From CAZJHX01 sp964545715 (lineage in GTDB: Bacteria; Myxococcota_A; UBA9042; GCA-2863065), in NCBI GenBank assembly GCA_964545715.1, contig CAZJHX010000032.1, positions 1 to 64,000 on the forward strand: a stretch of DNA of 64,000 bases, read 5' to 3'. Positions 26,269-35,229 of the stretch are shown piece by piece; positions within the stretch are counted from its first letter, which is position 1, and every line of letters begins with the position of its first letter. Both the position numbers and the translations under genes were made by a program. A model generated the notes under the pieces. It was not told where the DNA came from, did not search any database, and saw only the letters and a program-made list of their open reading frames with translations.

Positions 26269-28245
26269 ATGCGTTTCATCGCTGTCACCGTCGCCGTGCT
26301 CAGTCTCGGGTGTACCGAAGAGCTCGAGGTCCCGGCCGGCTGGCTGCATCCCGAGTGCGCCGACGCCGCCTGGGTGGAGGTGTACGCGCTGGACATCTGG
26401 GGCCGCGATCTCCCCGGCGCCACCGTCACGCCCCCCACAACAACCCCACTGCCGCTGACTCCCAACAGCCCCTTCAGCGTCACCGTGCAAGCCGACGGCT
26501 ATCTGGCTGCCGAGGTCTCCGCCACCTGGGACGGCGGCCCCGCCGGCGCGGCGCTCACCGCCACAGCAACCGCCGGCGCACGCACGGCCGTCAGCGTGGA
26601 CGTCGCCACCGTCAACAGGCTGCCGTGCCGCGTCTACGGCCTCTTCATCGGCCTGGATCACCCCTACTACGCCGCCGGCGGACGCGCCCCCCAGGCGGGA
26701 AACCAGGTCGACTTTCTCATGGACGGCGAAGAGCTGTGGAGCCGTGTGGCCGCCGATCTCAGCGATCCCGATCGCCCCGTCGAGCGCGTCCACCAGACCA
26801 CCTGGTGGTGGGAGAGTGACGCCGAGCTCATCCGCCCGCCCGACCACATCACGCTGACCCCGGAGGCGCGCTGGAAGAACACGATGATGGCCCACCTGGA
26901 GGCGCGCGGCGGCATGCACCGGGTCCTGGTCACCCGTTTTGCCACCAAGACTGCACCCGGGATGGCCTTCTACAACACCGATCCGGTCCTGCGCGCCAAG
27001 GGCGAGACGCCCGACGACGAGTTTCAGGTCATCCTCCAGGGCAACCACACCCAGGTGGAGCTGCCCGGCAACTACACAATCCCGGAGCGCCCGTTCTCGT
27101 TTGTCGCACGCGTGCGACGCAACCCGACCCATGCCGCGCGCACATTTTACGAGCCTACCGGCACACTCACCGCGCCGCTGGTCACCATCGAGGCTGCCTC
27201 CTTTCACCAGAAGGCCATCGTGGTCAACAACGACCTGGCCTACGTCAGCGGCATGAACGTCAAGCGCAACGACTGGGACACCTCCGAGCACATCCTCTTC
27301 GACGCCCGCCGCATGCTCTTCGGCCACACGCAGGCCGAGCGCGAAGCCGTCGCTGCCAAAGAAGCCCAGGCCTACGATCCGCCGCGCAAGGACTACGGCG
27401 TGCGCATCGTCGGACCCGCCGCCCAGGACGTGGACGACCTGCTCAAACAGCGCTGGGATTACGCCCTGGCGTCGGGCGCCATGTTCGCCGAGCACGCCAC
27501 CGCGTACGAGCTCCTCCCACGCGCCGCACCACAGGGCGACGTCACGGTACAGATCGTCGCCACCAGCCCCGAGCCGATGCAGGAGCGCGCGATCCTGGAG
27601 ACCCACAACAAGGCGTCGCGACAGGCCAAAGACCTGATCCTCATCGAGGACCAATACTGGCGGGCGCCGCTGGTCCACGACGCCCTGATCGCCGCCATGG
27701 ACGGCAACCCCGGCCTGCACATGATCGTGGTGACCAAGCCCATCAAGGACAACAACGCGGCCAAGAAGTACAGCCTGGTCGCACACGAGACTTTCCTGAA
27801 CCGCTACCCCGACCGCTACCAGCTGCTGCAGCTCAAGACCTTTGACCGCGGCGCGGACGGCACGCCACACTTCATCGAGGTCTTCGTGCACAGCAAGCTG
27901 CACCTCATCGACGACCACTATCTGAGCGTCGGCTCGTGCAACAAAAACAACCGCGGTTACCTGTTCGAGGGCGAGCTGAACGTCGCGATCGTCGACCCGC
28001 AGTGGGTCGCGGCAGCCAAGGCTCGGGTTCTGGCCAACCTGGTCGGTCCTACCGCCGCTGCGGACGTGGTCGGTAAGGACGGCGCCACCGTGTTTGCGGT
28101 CTTCAAGCAGCTGGCCGAGTCAAACGCTGCGGTCGAGGCCACATTGCTGGCGGACCCGGCCGCTGACCTGGCGCCCGAGGGGTTCCTCTATCCGCTGTCG
28201 CTCAACCCCGGCTTCCTCTTTGATGTGGGCCCGGATCTCTTTTAG
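26269..28245 (+). CDS. Phospholipase D-family lipoprotein
   Basis: 658 residues with the lipobox LSLGC. Residues about 25-120 form a beta-rich domain (carboxypeptidase-regulatory/Big-like: VYALDIWGRDLPGATVTPP). The PLD-type core follows: the first HKD motif is HQKAIVVNN near residue 322 and the second is HSKLHLIDD near 543, each followed by the conserved Gly-x-x-N (VSGMN, VGSCN). The first motif has Asn where Asp is usual; the second is complete. The length and the long loop between the motifs resemble eukaryotic-type PLDs. It should act at the cell surface or in the periplasm on phospholipids. Its stop shares TTAG with the converging gene. Confidence 0.85.
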   Translation: MRFIAVTVAVLSLGCTEELEVPAGWLHPECADAAWVEVYALDIWGRDLPGATVTPPTTTPLPLTPNSPFSVTVQADGYLAAEVSATWDGGPAGAALTATATAGARTAVSVDVATVNRLPCRVYGLFIGLDHPYYAAGGRAPQAGNQVDFLMDGEELWSRVAADLSDPDRPVERVHQTTWWWESDAELIRPPDHITLTPEARWKNTMMAHLEARGGMHRVLVTRFATKTAPGMAFYNTDPVLRAKGETPDDEFQVILQGNHTQVELPGNYTIPERPFSFVARVRRNPTHAARTFYEPTGTLTAPLVTIEAASFHQKAIVVNNDLAYVSGMNVKRNDWDTSEHILFDARRMLFGHTQAEREAVAAKEAQAYDPPRKDYGVRIVGPAAQDVDDLLKQRWDYALASGAMFAEHATAYELLPRAAPQGDVTVQIVATSPEPMQERAILETHNKASRQAKDLILIEDQYWRAPLVHDALIAAMDGNPGLHMIVVTKPIKDNNAAKKYSLVAHETFLNRYPDRYQLLQLKTFDRGADGTPHFIEVFVHSKLHLIDDHYLSVGSCNKNNRGYLFEGELNVAIVDPQWVAAAKARVLANLVGPTAAADVVGKDGATVFAVFKQLAESNAAVEATLLADPAADLAPEGFLYPLSLNPGFLFDVGPDLF

Positions 28246-30233
28246 TCGGCCTCGGCCTCGATCAGCGAGCCACGCAGCACCAGATAGGCGCCGTGGGTGC
28301 CGTCCACACCGACCGAGACGTTGACCGGCCTAAACGCGCCGATCTGCGGCACCGGTACCGTCCCCACCAACTCGTCCCACAGCGGACCCAGCTCCTCGAA
28401 GAGATGCTTGACGATCGGCTCAAACGTGGTCTCGATCTTGCGCTCGATCTCCGGGTCACCCACCGACAGATCGAAGACGGTGCGGCTGGTGTCCACCTGC
28501 AGCGACAGCGACCCGTCCTGCGTCAACGCCGCGCCGCTGAAGCCCGCGGTCACAAAGCCCGTCACCCGCGGCTGCCCGTCCACCCGAAACTCCAGCGCCA
28601 GATCGCCGATCACCAGGCCTACCGCGTCCGTGCCCGGCACGCCGCTCAGCACCGGCGGCAGCGGCGCGTCAAAGCCGACAGTCACCGCCGCGTTGGAGTC
28701 CACGCCCAGCCCCTTCGGATCGGTCAGCCCGACCAAAAAGCCTGCGATGAGCTCGTACTTGGACTTCACGCCGGCGACGACCGTCTGATCGATCACCTGG
28801 TTCAGCCCGCCCAGACGCCACACCGCGTGGCCGGCCGTGTTCACCAGGTCGTCGCTCAGCGCCAGCGTCAGCAGCGAGCTGCGCGGGCGGTAGACCGTCG
28901 TGTCCGCGGTCCGAAAGACGCCCGGATCGTCCTGTGGCGGCGTCACCACCTCGCCGTCTACGCTCAGCGTACCCGACAGCCGCAGCTCCACCCCGTGATC
29001 CCCGACCTCCGCCGCCAGCGCCGACAGCTGCACCGTCGCTTCAAAGCCGGCGATGGTGTACGAAAACGGCGTCGTCAGCTTCAGCAGCGCGTTGTCCAGC
29101 ATCTGGATGCCGTGCTTCAGCACCGTCTTGGTCAGCAGCTTCTCCAGGCTCTCCAGCACCGGGCCCTCGACCACCGCGCTGCCCGTCTCGCCGCCGCCGC
29201 CGTCGGACACCGTGACCTCCGGCGTCGTAAACTCAAACGTCGGCTCCTGCAGCGCCGCATCAAACGCGCCGTCCACGGTGTTGATCTCGATCGGCACCGT
29301 GATCGTCGTCTGCTCGATCGTCAGCGCCGCATCCCAGTCCACGCCAAGCGCCGCCACCTGCGCCTCCGCGCTCAGACCGTACAGCACCAGCGTCAGGCCC
29401 AGCGTGCCCTTGCCCGCCACAAAGCCGACCTCTGTGTTGGGCAGCAGGCTGACCTTGTCCACCGTCACCGTCGCCAGGCTCGTATCAAGCAGGGGGTTCA
29501 GCCCCGCGGCCAGGCCCGTATAGTCCAGCTTGTCCACCAGAGTGCCTGCCACACTCTCGAACGCCCGCAGCGCGTCCGGGCCCATATGCACGACCACCGC
29601 ATCCGTGAGCCCATCCTGAGGCGGCTGGAAGGCGCCGTTGAGAACGTTGACGTGCTCGGTCGCCACGTTGCCCAGCGCGTCCTCTACCTCCACGATCAGC
29701 GTGTTCACGCCCACACCCAGCGTGGCCTGCGTCGTCCACTGCGGTCCGGCCGCGGCATCCAGCAGCTGCCCGGCCGCCTCGACGCGCGCAATGCCGCTCT
29801 CATCCTGGGCGCTCAGGGTCAGCGCAACAGACGCCGCCTCGTGAGAGAAGGTGCCCCGGGCGGGCGAGACGATCTCCAGGCGCGGCGGCAGCGTGTCGAC
29901 CGTAAAGCTGACGGCCGACGACGCGCCGCTTTCGGGGTGCACGACCGTGACGGTGTTCAGGCCGTCTTCGACATCGATCCAGGCCGCGAACTCTCCGCTC
30001 TCCGCGGGCGCCGACAGCCCGTTGATCAGCACGGATGTCAGCGACGTCGGGGCGACCTCGCCCGCCACCAGAATGCGGACGCCGCCCACGATCGAGCCCT
30101 CCGCCGGCGACAGGATGCGCACCTGCACGGGGTCCGGGATCGGCAATGGGACGCCCCCCTCCACCGTCTTCGAACAGCCCGGCGCCGCGCACAAAGCAGC
30201 GCCCACCATCAGCGTCCAAACCGCATGTCGCAC
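28242..30233 (-). CDS. Large lipoprotein with Ig-like domains and beta-rich (lipid-transfer-like?) repeats
   Basis: 663 residues from the GTG at 30233; a TTG at 30260 would add nine residues with no gain. The lipobox is LCAAPGC. Residues about 40-210 hold two bacterial Ig-like domains (VQVRILSPAEGSIVGGVRI, LEIVSPARGTFSHEA). The remainder (about 220-663) alternates long amphipathic strands and helices: TGLAAGLNPLLDTSLATVTV, LEKLLTKTVLKHGIQMLDN, PVLSGVPGTDAVGLVIGDL. This periodicity recalls extended lipid-binding barrels of the BPI/TULIP kind, but that is only an impression. No catalytic motif is visible. Confidence 0.7.
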   Translation of the reverse strand: MRHAVWTLMVGAALCAAPGCSKTVEGGVPLPIPDPVQVRILSPAEGSIVGGVRILVAGEVAPTSLTSVLINGLSAPAESGEFAAWIDVEDGLNTVTVVHPESGASSAVSFTVDTLPPRLEIVSPARGTFSHEAASVALTLSAQDESGIARVEAAGQLLDAAAGPQWTTQATLGVGVNTLIVEVEDALGNVATEHVNVLNGAFQPPQDGLTDAVVVHMGPDALRAFESVAGTLVDKLDYTGLAAGLNPLLDTSLATVTVDKVSLLPNTEVGFVAGKGTLGLTLVLYGLSAEAQVAALGVDWDAALTIEQTTITVPIEINTVDGAFDAALQEPTFEFTTPEVTVSDGGGGETGSAVVEGPVLESLEKLLTKTVLKHGIQMLDNALLKLTTPFSYTIAGFEATVQLSALAAEVGDHGVELRLSGTLSVDGEVVTPPQDDPGVFRTADTTVYRPRSSLLTLALSDDLVNTAGHAVWRLGGLNQVIDQTVVAGVKSKYELIAGFLVGLTDPKGLGVDSNAAVTVGFDAPLPPVLSGVPGTDAVGLVIGDLALEFRVDGQPRVTGFVTAGFSGAALTQDGSLSLQVDTSRTVFDLSVGDPEIERKIETTFEPIVKHLFEELGPLWDELVGTVPVPQIGAFRPVNVSVGVDGTHGAYLVLRGSLIEAEAD

Positions 30234-30303
30234 GGGGCAATCATAGCGTGGTGAGGGCAATCATGCTTCCCAATCGGTGCCCTGGTCGCTATGCTCGCCG
30301 AAT

Positions 30304-31353
30304 ATGCGCCCGATTATTCACGGTGTCCTGGGGCTGATGTTGATGGCCTGCGGTGCTGAGGACCAGCCTTCGACCGCACCCGCGTTCGCCCCACCCGCCG
30401 CCGATCTCGTCCCTGAAACGGGCGGCAAAGGCGACGGCGCACTCTTCGACAAAGACGCGCTGCTCGCGGATCACATCTTCGAGGACGCGCAATTCATGAC
30501 CGTGGAAGAGGTCCAGGCCTTTCTCGACGCGCCCCCGTACGGCGGACACGCCAGCGGCCTGTCGACCATCGACGTAGACGGCGTCGGGGCGGCCCAGATC
30601 ATCGTGAACAACGCCGTCGCGTTTCAGATCAACCCGCTGGTGCTTCTCGCAAAGCTGCAGGTCGAGTCCAGCCTGGTGTTCACAGCCGAGCCCACCAGCT
30701 ATCAGCTGGCCCACGCCATGGGCTGCGCCTGCCCCGACAACCTGGGGTGCTCCGTCGCACAGGCCGGGTTCGGCAGGCAGGTCGCGTGCGCCGCGTCGCT
30801 GTTTCGCAAGTACCTGGATAATCTGGAGAGCGGCTCGACCGTCAGTGGTTGGAAAGTGGGCCGCGAAAAGCGGACGCAGGACGGGGTCTGGATCATCCCC
30901 AAGACCCGCGCGACCGCCGCGCTGTACACGTACACGCCGTGGGTGCTGACCGGCCAGGGCGGCAACTGGCTGTTTTGGAACGTCTTCAAAAAGTACTCGC
31001 GCCACGTGCTCGAAAACAAAGCGCCCAACTACCACTGGATCGGCGGCGCGTGCGCCGAAGACGCCGACTGCCCGTACGAGGGCGGCCGCTGTCTGCGAGC
31101 GGGCGAAACGGGCTTCTGCACCGCGGACTGCGAGCGCTTCTGCCCGGACTCGTCCGGACCCAAAAACGCGGTCACGTTCTGCGTCGATCTGGGCTCCGCG
31201 ACCGGCGCCGAGCCGGCCGGGGCGTGCATCTCGCGCTGTGACGACTATCTTTTCGTGGAAGGTGGCTGCGCCGAGGGCTTCGAATGCATCGAAGCGCCCC
31301 GGTTTGGCGAGCCTGATCGTATCGAGGCGGTCTGTTGGCCGCAGTTTGAGTAG
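30304..31353 (+). CDS. Lipoprotein with lysozyme-like domain and Cys-rich tail
   Basis: 349 residues from the ATG at 30304 (MRPIIHGVLGLMLMAC). After a Pro/Ala spacer, residues about 60-240 form a helical domain with AAQIIVNNAVAFQINPLVLL followed by KLQVESSLVF, where Glu-Ser-Ser stands as in lysozyme-like transglycosylases and glucosaminidases. SYQLAHAMGCACPDN and GGNWLFWNVFKKYSRH continue the fold. The last 100 residues are a Cys-rich module (CAEDADCPYEGGRC) and a second disulfide region. It probably cuts or binds peptidoglycan at the envelope. It is followed after 9 bp by the PlsC gene on the same strand. Confidence 0.7.
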   Translation: MRPIIHGVLGLMLMACGAEDQPSTAPAFAPPAADLVPETGGKGDGALFDKDALLADHIFEDAQFMTVEEVQAFLDAPPYGGHASGLSTIDVDGVGAAQIIVNNAVAFQINPLVLLAKLQVESSLVFTAEPTSYQLAHAMGCACPDNLGCSVAQAGFGRQVACAASLFRKYLDNLESGSTVSGWKVGREKRTQDGVWIIPKTRATAALYTYTPWVLTGQGGNWLFWNVFKKYSRHVLENKAPNYHWIGGACAEDADCPYEGGRCLRAGETGFCTADCERFCPDSSGPKNAVTFCVDLGSATGAEPAGACISRCDDYLFVEGGCAEGFECIEAPRFGEPDRIEAVCWPQFE

Positions 31354-31362
31354 GGGGAGACG

Positions 31363-32229
31363 ATGACAGTTCACACAACCGATCCGGTCGAGGCCGCGCG
31401 CGAGACAGCACGTGCGGCGTTGGACGACGTAGCGGCCCTGGTCAACGAGACCACCGCGCCCGCGCCTCCGGTGCCCTACGAGGACATCAACAAGTTCTGG
31501 AGCCCAAACCCGGCCTGGTATCAGAAGATGACCGAGGTCACGGTAGCGGGCGCCTGCAAAGTGCTGATCCGCGGCTTCAACACGCTCAAGGTCCAGGGGC
31601 GCGAGCACTTCGACAAGGCCTTTGACCGCGGCAACCAGGGCCTGCTGACGATCAGCAACCACGTGTCGCTCTTTGACGATCCGATCCTGCCGTGCGCGTT
31701 CGGCGTCACCGACTGGAAGCGCACGCGCTGGTGCGCCACCGACGCCAAAAACTTCTTCTCGACCCGCTTGAAGGGCAAGTTCTTCAGCGCCGGGAAAGGC
31801 GTGCCGGTCGAGCGCGGCGGCGGTGTCCGTCAGCGCGCGATGGACTTCTTGTCCGAGCGCCTGCAGGCGGGCGACTGGGTTCACCTCTTTCCCGAGGGCG
31901 GACGCACGCGGGACCCCAACGTGCTCCTGCGCAACCCGTTCAAGCTGGGTGTCGGACGCCTGATCGCGGAGGCGGCGCCGCTGGTGCTGCCTTTCTACCA
32001 CTACGGCATGCAGAACGTGATGCCGATCGGCAGCCATGTCCCGCGCATCGGCAAGACCGTCAACGTGCGCTTCGCCGAGGCCATCGACACCGAGCAGATG
32101 TTCCCCGACTGGTTCGACCGCTCCAACTCCGAGCGCGTGTGGAGCGACATCGCCGAGTGGGCGTACACCAAGCTGCGCGACCTCGAGCTGGTCATGCACC
32201 CCTTGGCCACAGAGACGCAGGAGCCTTAA
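31363..32229 (+). CDS. PlsC/tafazzin-like acyltransferase
   Basis: 288 residues with the ribosome site AGGGGGAG. The acyltransferase blocks are clear: NHVSLFDD near 97 (H-x4-D catalytic motif), KNFFSTRLKGKFF and VPVERGGG in the middle, FPEGGRTRDPN near 176 (glycerophosphate-binding EGGR). The order and the wording resemble tafazzins, which exchange acyl chains on cardiolipin, rather than the shorter 1-acylglycerol-3-phosphate enzymes. It acts at the inner membrane surface without a clear transmembrane helix. Its TAA lies within the stem of the hairpin that follows. Confidence 0.88.
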   Translation: MTVHTTDPVEAARETARAALDDVAALVNETTAPAPPVPYEDINKFWSPNPAWYQKMTEVTVAGACKVLIRGFNTLKVQGREHFDKAFDRGNQGLLTISNHVSLFDDPILPCAFGVTDWKRTRWCATDAKNFFSTRLKGKFFSAGKGVPVERGGGVRQRAMDFLSERLQAGDWVHLFPEGGRTRDPNVLLRNPFKLGVGRLIAEAAPLVLPFYHYGMQNVMPIGSHVPRIGKTVNVRFAEAIDTEQMFPDWFDRSNSERVWSDIAEWAYTKLRDLELVMHPLATETQEP

Positions 32230-32280
32230 CCCCAACGTTGCGTAGTTGGCATCGTGCCAGGGGCCCAACGATGGGGTTAA
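32226..32280 (+). terminator. Nested inverted repeat that includes the plsC stop codon
   Basis: TTAACCCCAACGTTG and CAACGATGGGGTTAA form a 15-bp stem with one mismatch; inside it TGGCA/TGCCA (32247-32259) forms a second hairpin with a 3-nt loop. No T-run follows. It may terminate the 30.3-32.2 kb unit or control the HDOD gene downstream. Confidence 0.5.
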
Positions 32281-32337
32281 CCCGCCACGGCCGCGACTCG
32301 ATATCACCCTATAGAACCCCTGGGTGGAAAAGGGTCG

Positions 32338-33207
32338 ATGCAACAAGCCGCAGCACAAACACAGTCCGACGCGCTACGCCGCCAATTTGGCGAAGAGATG
32401 CGTCGCTGCGTTGTCTCGGGCAACTTCGAGGCGCCCCGCTTGCCGCATCTGGCCATGGAGATCATGGCCCTGACCCAGGACCCCAACGCCTCCTTCAAGC
32501 AGGTCGCCGCCGTACTGGCCCGTGATCAGGGCCTCGCCGCCCGCGTGCTGCACCTGGCTAACTCGGCGTTCTTTCCCGGACAGCCGACCGAGCGCTTGAG
32601 CCAGGCGATGGCGCGCATCGGTCTCAATCGCCTCAAGCAGCTGCTGTGCGCCTATGCGGTGAAGGGCAAGACGTTCTCGTCGCCCATGTTCAAGGCGGCC
32701 ATGACCGACGTGTGGGCCCACTCGGTCGCGGCAGGCGTAGCCGCCGACATGATCGCCAAGCGCTGCGGCCGACCGGATGAGCGCGCCTTCGTGGCGGGCC
32801 TCCTTCACGATCTCGGCCGCTCTGTGGCGATTCACGTGGCGACCGACGTCATCCGCACCCAGCCGAACATCGCGGTGCCCTGCCACGAGGACCTGATGTC
32901 GCTGGTCGACCAGGTGCACTGCGTGCTCGGCCGCATCATGGCCACGCGCTGGAAGCTGCCGCAGTGCTATATCGAGGTCATGGGCCATCATCACGACGGG
33001 ACTTTCTACGACGGCCCCGAGCGCGACCTGGTGCTCGTTGTGGCGGCCGCCGATCGCATCTGTGAGGCCCTCGGAATCGGATATACGCAAAACGAAGAGA
33101 TGGATCTCGTCGGGGATCCCATCTTTGTGGAGCTTGGGCTGTCAGACGCCCAGATTGGACCGATTCGCGCTCAGCTGCTGGCCAGAGCCCACATGTTCGC
33201 CGCCTGA
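32338..33207 (+). CDS. HDOD-domain protein
   Basis: 289 residues. A typical HDOD layout: N-terminal helix, then APRLPHLAMEIMALTQDPNA, VLARDQGLAARVLHLANSAF, MARIGLNRLKQLLCAYAV, then an HD-like core (HSVAAGVAADMIA, FVAGLLHDLGRSVAI, MGHHHDG). HDOD proteins are mostly non-enzymatic signalling relatives of HD phosphohydrolases and often connect to c-di-GMP or motility. The His-Asp pair of GLLHDLG remains. Cytoplasmic. It has its own upstream region with AAAAGGG before the ATG, and converges on the deiminase gene with 7 bp between them. Confidence 0.88.
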   Translation: MQQAAAQTQSDALRRQFGEEMRRCVVSGNFEAPRLPHLAMEIMALTQDPNASFKQVAAVLARDQGLAARVLHLANSAFFPGQPTERLSQAMARIGLNRLKQLLCAYAVKGKTFSSPMFKAAMTDVWAHSVAAGVAADMIAKRCGRPDERAFVAGLLHDLGRSVAIHVATDVIRTQPNIAVPCHEDLMSLVDQVHCVLGRIMATRWKLPQCYIEVMGHHHDGTFYDGPERDLVLVVAAADRICEALGIGYTQNEEMDLVGDPIFVELGLSDAQIGPIRAQLLARAHMFAA

Positions 33208-33214
33208 GAGCCCG

Positions 33215-35170
33215 CTACTCTGAACAGACCATTGGGAAGTCTGCGGGGCCATGACCGGCCTGGTTGCAGTCGTAGTACGCCGCGCTGGAGTTCCAGCCAC
33301 AGGAGGCGGTCTCGCAGTCCAGCGTCTTGACCTCATTGTTCTCACACCACCGCAGCACGGAGCCGGAGCAGCAGCCCTCCCAGCCCATGTCGCCGCAGCC
33401 CGACGTCGCAGCCGGTGACGGCGGCGGGGTCGCCGGGGTCGTGGTCGTCGGCGTGGACGGCGCTGTGGGCTCCGAGCCCGGGCACGCCAGCACATGCTCA
33501 CCGGACGGGTCCGTGCCGTCGCCGCCACAGTCGTACCAGCCATGGCCGTTGTTGCCCGCGGCATCCCAGCCGCAGCCGCTGCACGCCTGACTACGCAGCT
33601 CGCCCGACTGGCAGTACTTGAGGGTATCTCCGGCGCAGCAGCCCGTGTGGGTCACGCCCTGGCACCCGCCCACCGGCTGGGTCGTGGGTGTGGACGGGGG
33701 CGTGCTTGGCTGGGGCGGCAGGGTCACCGAGGACGCGCCGCACGCCATGGGCGCCGACGCCGGACCGGCGCCGCTGCCACCACAGGCATATGAGTTGGTC
33801 GCGCTGTTCCAGCCACAGCCCTGTGGGCACGCCTGCGAGGTCGGCCCGTTGGCGCCACACGTCTGCAGGGTGTTGCCGTCACAGCAGCCGGCAAAGCCCA
33901 GTGAGCAGGAGCCCGCGCCCGTGTTGGCCGGATGGCAGGAGTAGTCACCGTTGCACAGCATCGAGGGCGACGCCTCAGCCGCGGCAAGGCGACCCTGCGG
34001 CACCGTCATCGTGATGCAATGGACTGCCCCCGACCACGTGATGAGCCCTGTCGAGTCCACCTTCACGTGCTGCCAGTTGGGCATCGCGCTCTGCCACACA
34101 GCCATCGCCGCGTCCTCGTAGGCGCGGTCGTCGCTGTACACCGGGACCAGGTTCACGCCGTTGACGAACAGCGAGTTGGCGTACGTACGCCACACCTGTC
34201 GGCCGTCGTTGTGCGGCATAGGGATGCGCGTCACCTGGGGGTACGTGCCGTCGTTGCGCACCGACGCCGCCACGATCTGCGCGTTCTTGTCCAGCAGCTG
34301 ACGGTTGCCGGCGTCCTGAGCCGAGGTGTAGGAGCCGATCAACATGTGGTCGCGCGCCACCAGCTTGGAGAACATGTCGCTGTGCGTCGTGCCCTCGTCC
34401 AGCAGCGGATAGGTCACGGTGTTGGTCTCGCAGCCCATGTAATCGCGCTGGTACTGGTGGATGCGACTCTGGCTCAGCGCGTTGTACTGGTACACGCCGT
34501 TTGTGTAGTAGCAGTTGCCCTCGCCGTCGGCGATGTACGTGCCGCCCTCCCAGCTCAGCGGCTGGCGGTACACGTTGATGCCCATGCGCTGGCCGAGCAG
34601 GGTCGGGGTCACATCGTCGTAGATCCGCTGGTGGTAGTAGCGCGGGTCCACAAACGACACCGTGCCGTCGGGCGCCCGGACCGACAGCGGGCCGTAGTCG
34701 CGCATCCAGATCGAGTCGATGGCCATGTCGGCGTACTCGATGCCGGCGGTGCTCACACCGTACTGGCTCATCGCGTTCTTGAACTGCTGGCGTGCGCTGC
34801 CGCCCTCATGCACGACCGTGATCTGGATGCGGCTTCGAGCCCCCGCCACGATACCCGCAATCGTCTCCGGAAACTGCCCGGTCCAGGCCAAGAGCAGCTG
34901 CTGGTGATCCGCCCACTGTCCGACAGCCCGCATCGGCGTGCGCGGCGCCTGCGTAATCCCATAGGCCCAGTCGTTGCTGTAGCGGAAGTCGCTGTACTGA
35001 TCGGCCTTGCCGCTGCCGTTGCGCTCACCCGCCATCGGAAACGCCGGCAGCATCGGACGCGCCGTCACGTCCGGCAGGGGCTCCGCGCGCGGAAGCTCGC
35101 CCTGCGGCGGCTCGCTGCAGGCCATGGTCAACATCAACAAAACCGTGAGAGGGGCCCGCAATCGTAGCAT
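33215..35170 (-). CDS. Secreted deiminase-type (PAD_porph/agmatine deiminase) lipoprotein with triple Cys repeat
   Basis: 651 residues from the ATG at 35170 (MLRLRAPLTVLLMLTMAC lipobox); an ATG at 35194 is possible. Residues about 65-395 match the peptidyl-arginine/agmatine deiminase fold. WMRDYGP near 157 supplies an Asp, TTHSDMF near 263 a His, and GAVHCITMTVPQG near 383 the nucleophilic Cys; SFVDPRYYHQR and WEGGTYIADG also fit. The C-terminal 220 residues repeat three times a 'GCC-x-G-x-x-L-x-x-C ... C-G-W-N' module, separated by Pro/Thr-rich linkers. It would deiminate arginine or agmatine-like groups outside the cytoplasm. The lipid anchor plus Cys repeats is an uncommon layout. Confidence 0.85.
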   Translation of the reverse strand: MLRLRAPLTVLLMLTMACSEPPQGELPRAEPLPDVTARPMLPAFPMAGERNGSGKADQYSDFRYSNDWAYGITQAPRTPMRAVGQWADHQQLLLAWTGQFPETIAGIVAGARSRIQITVVHEGGSARQQFKNAMSQYGVSTAGIEYADMAIDSIWMRDYGPLSVRAPDGTVSFVDPRYYHQRIYDDVTPTLLGQRMGINVYRQPLSWEGGTYIADGEGNCYYTNGVYQYNALSQSRIHQYQRDYMGCETNTVTYPLLDEGTTHSDMFSKLVARDHMLIGSYTSAQDAGNRQLLDKNAQIVAASVRNDGTYPQVTRIPMPHNDGRQVWRTYANSLFVNGVNLVPVYSDDRAYEDAAMAVWQSAMPNWQHVKVDSTGLITWSGAVHCITMTVPQGRLAAAEASPSMLCNGDYSCHPANTGAGSCSLGFAGCCDGNTLQTCGANGPTSQACPQGCGWNSATNSYACGGSGAGPASAPMACGASSVTLPPQPSTPPSTPTTQPVGGCQGVTHTGCCAGDTLKYCQSGELRSQACSGCGWDAAGNNGHGWYDCGGDGTDPSGEHVLACPGSEPTAPSTPTTTTPATPPPSPAATSGCGDMGWEGCCSGSVLRWCENNEVKTLDCETASCGWNSSAAYYDCNQAGHGPADFPMVCSE

Positions 35171-35229
35171 CAGAAATACAACTCCACCGTGCATAGGCGC
35201 GCGGAGTATCTAAAGGGTCACCGCTGGGG

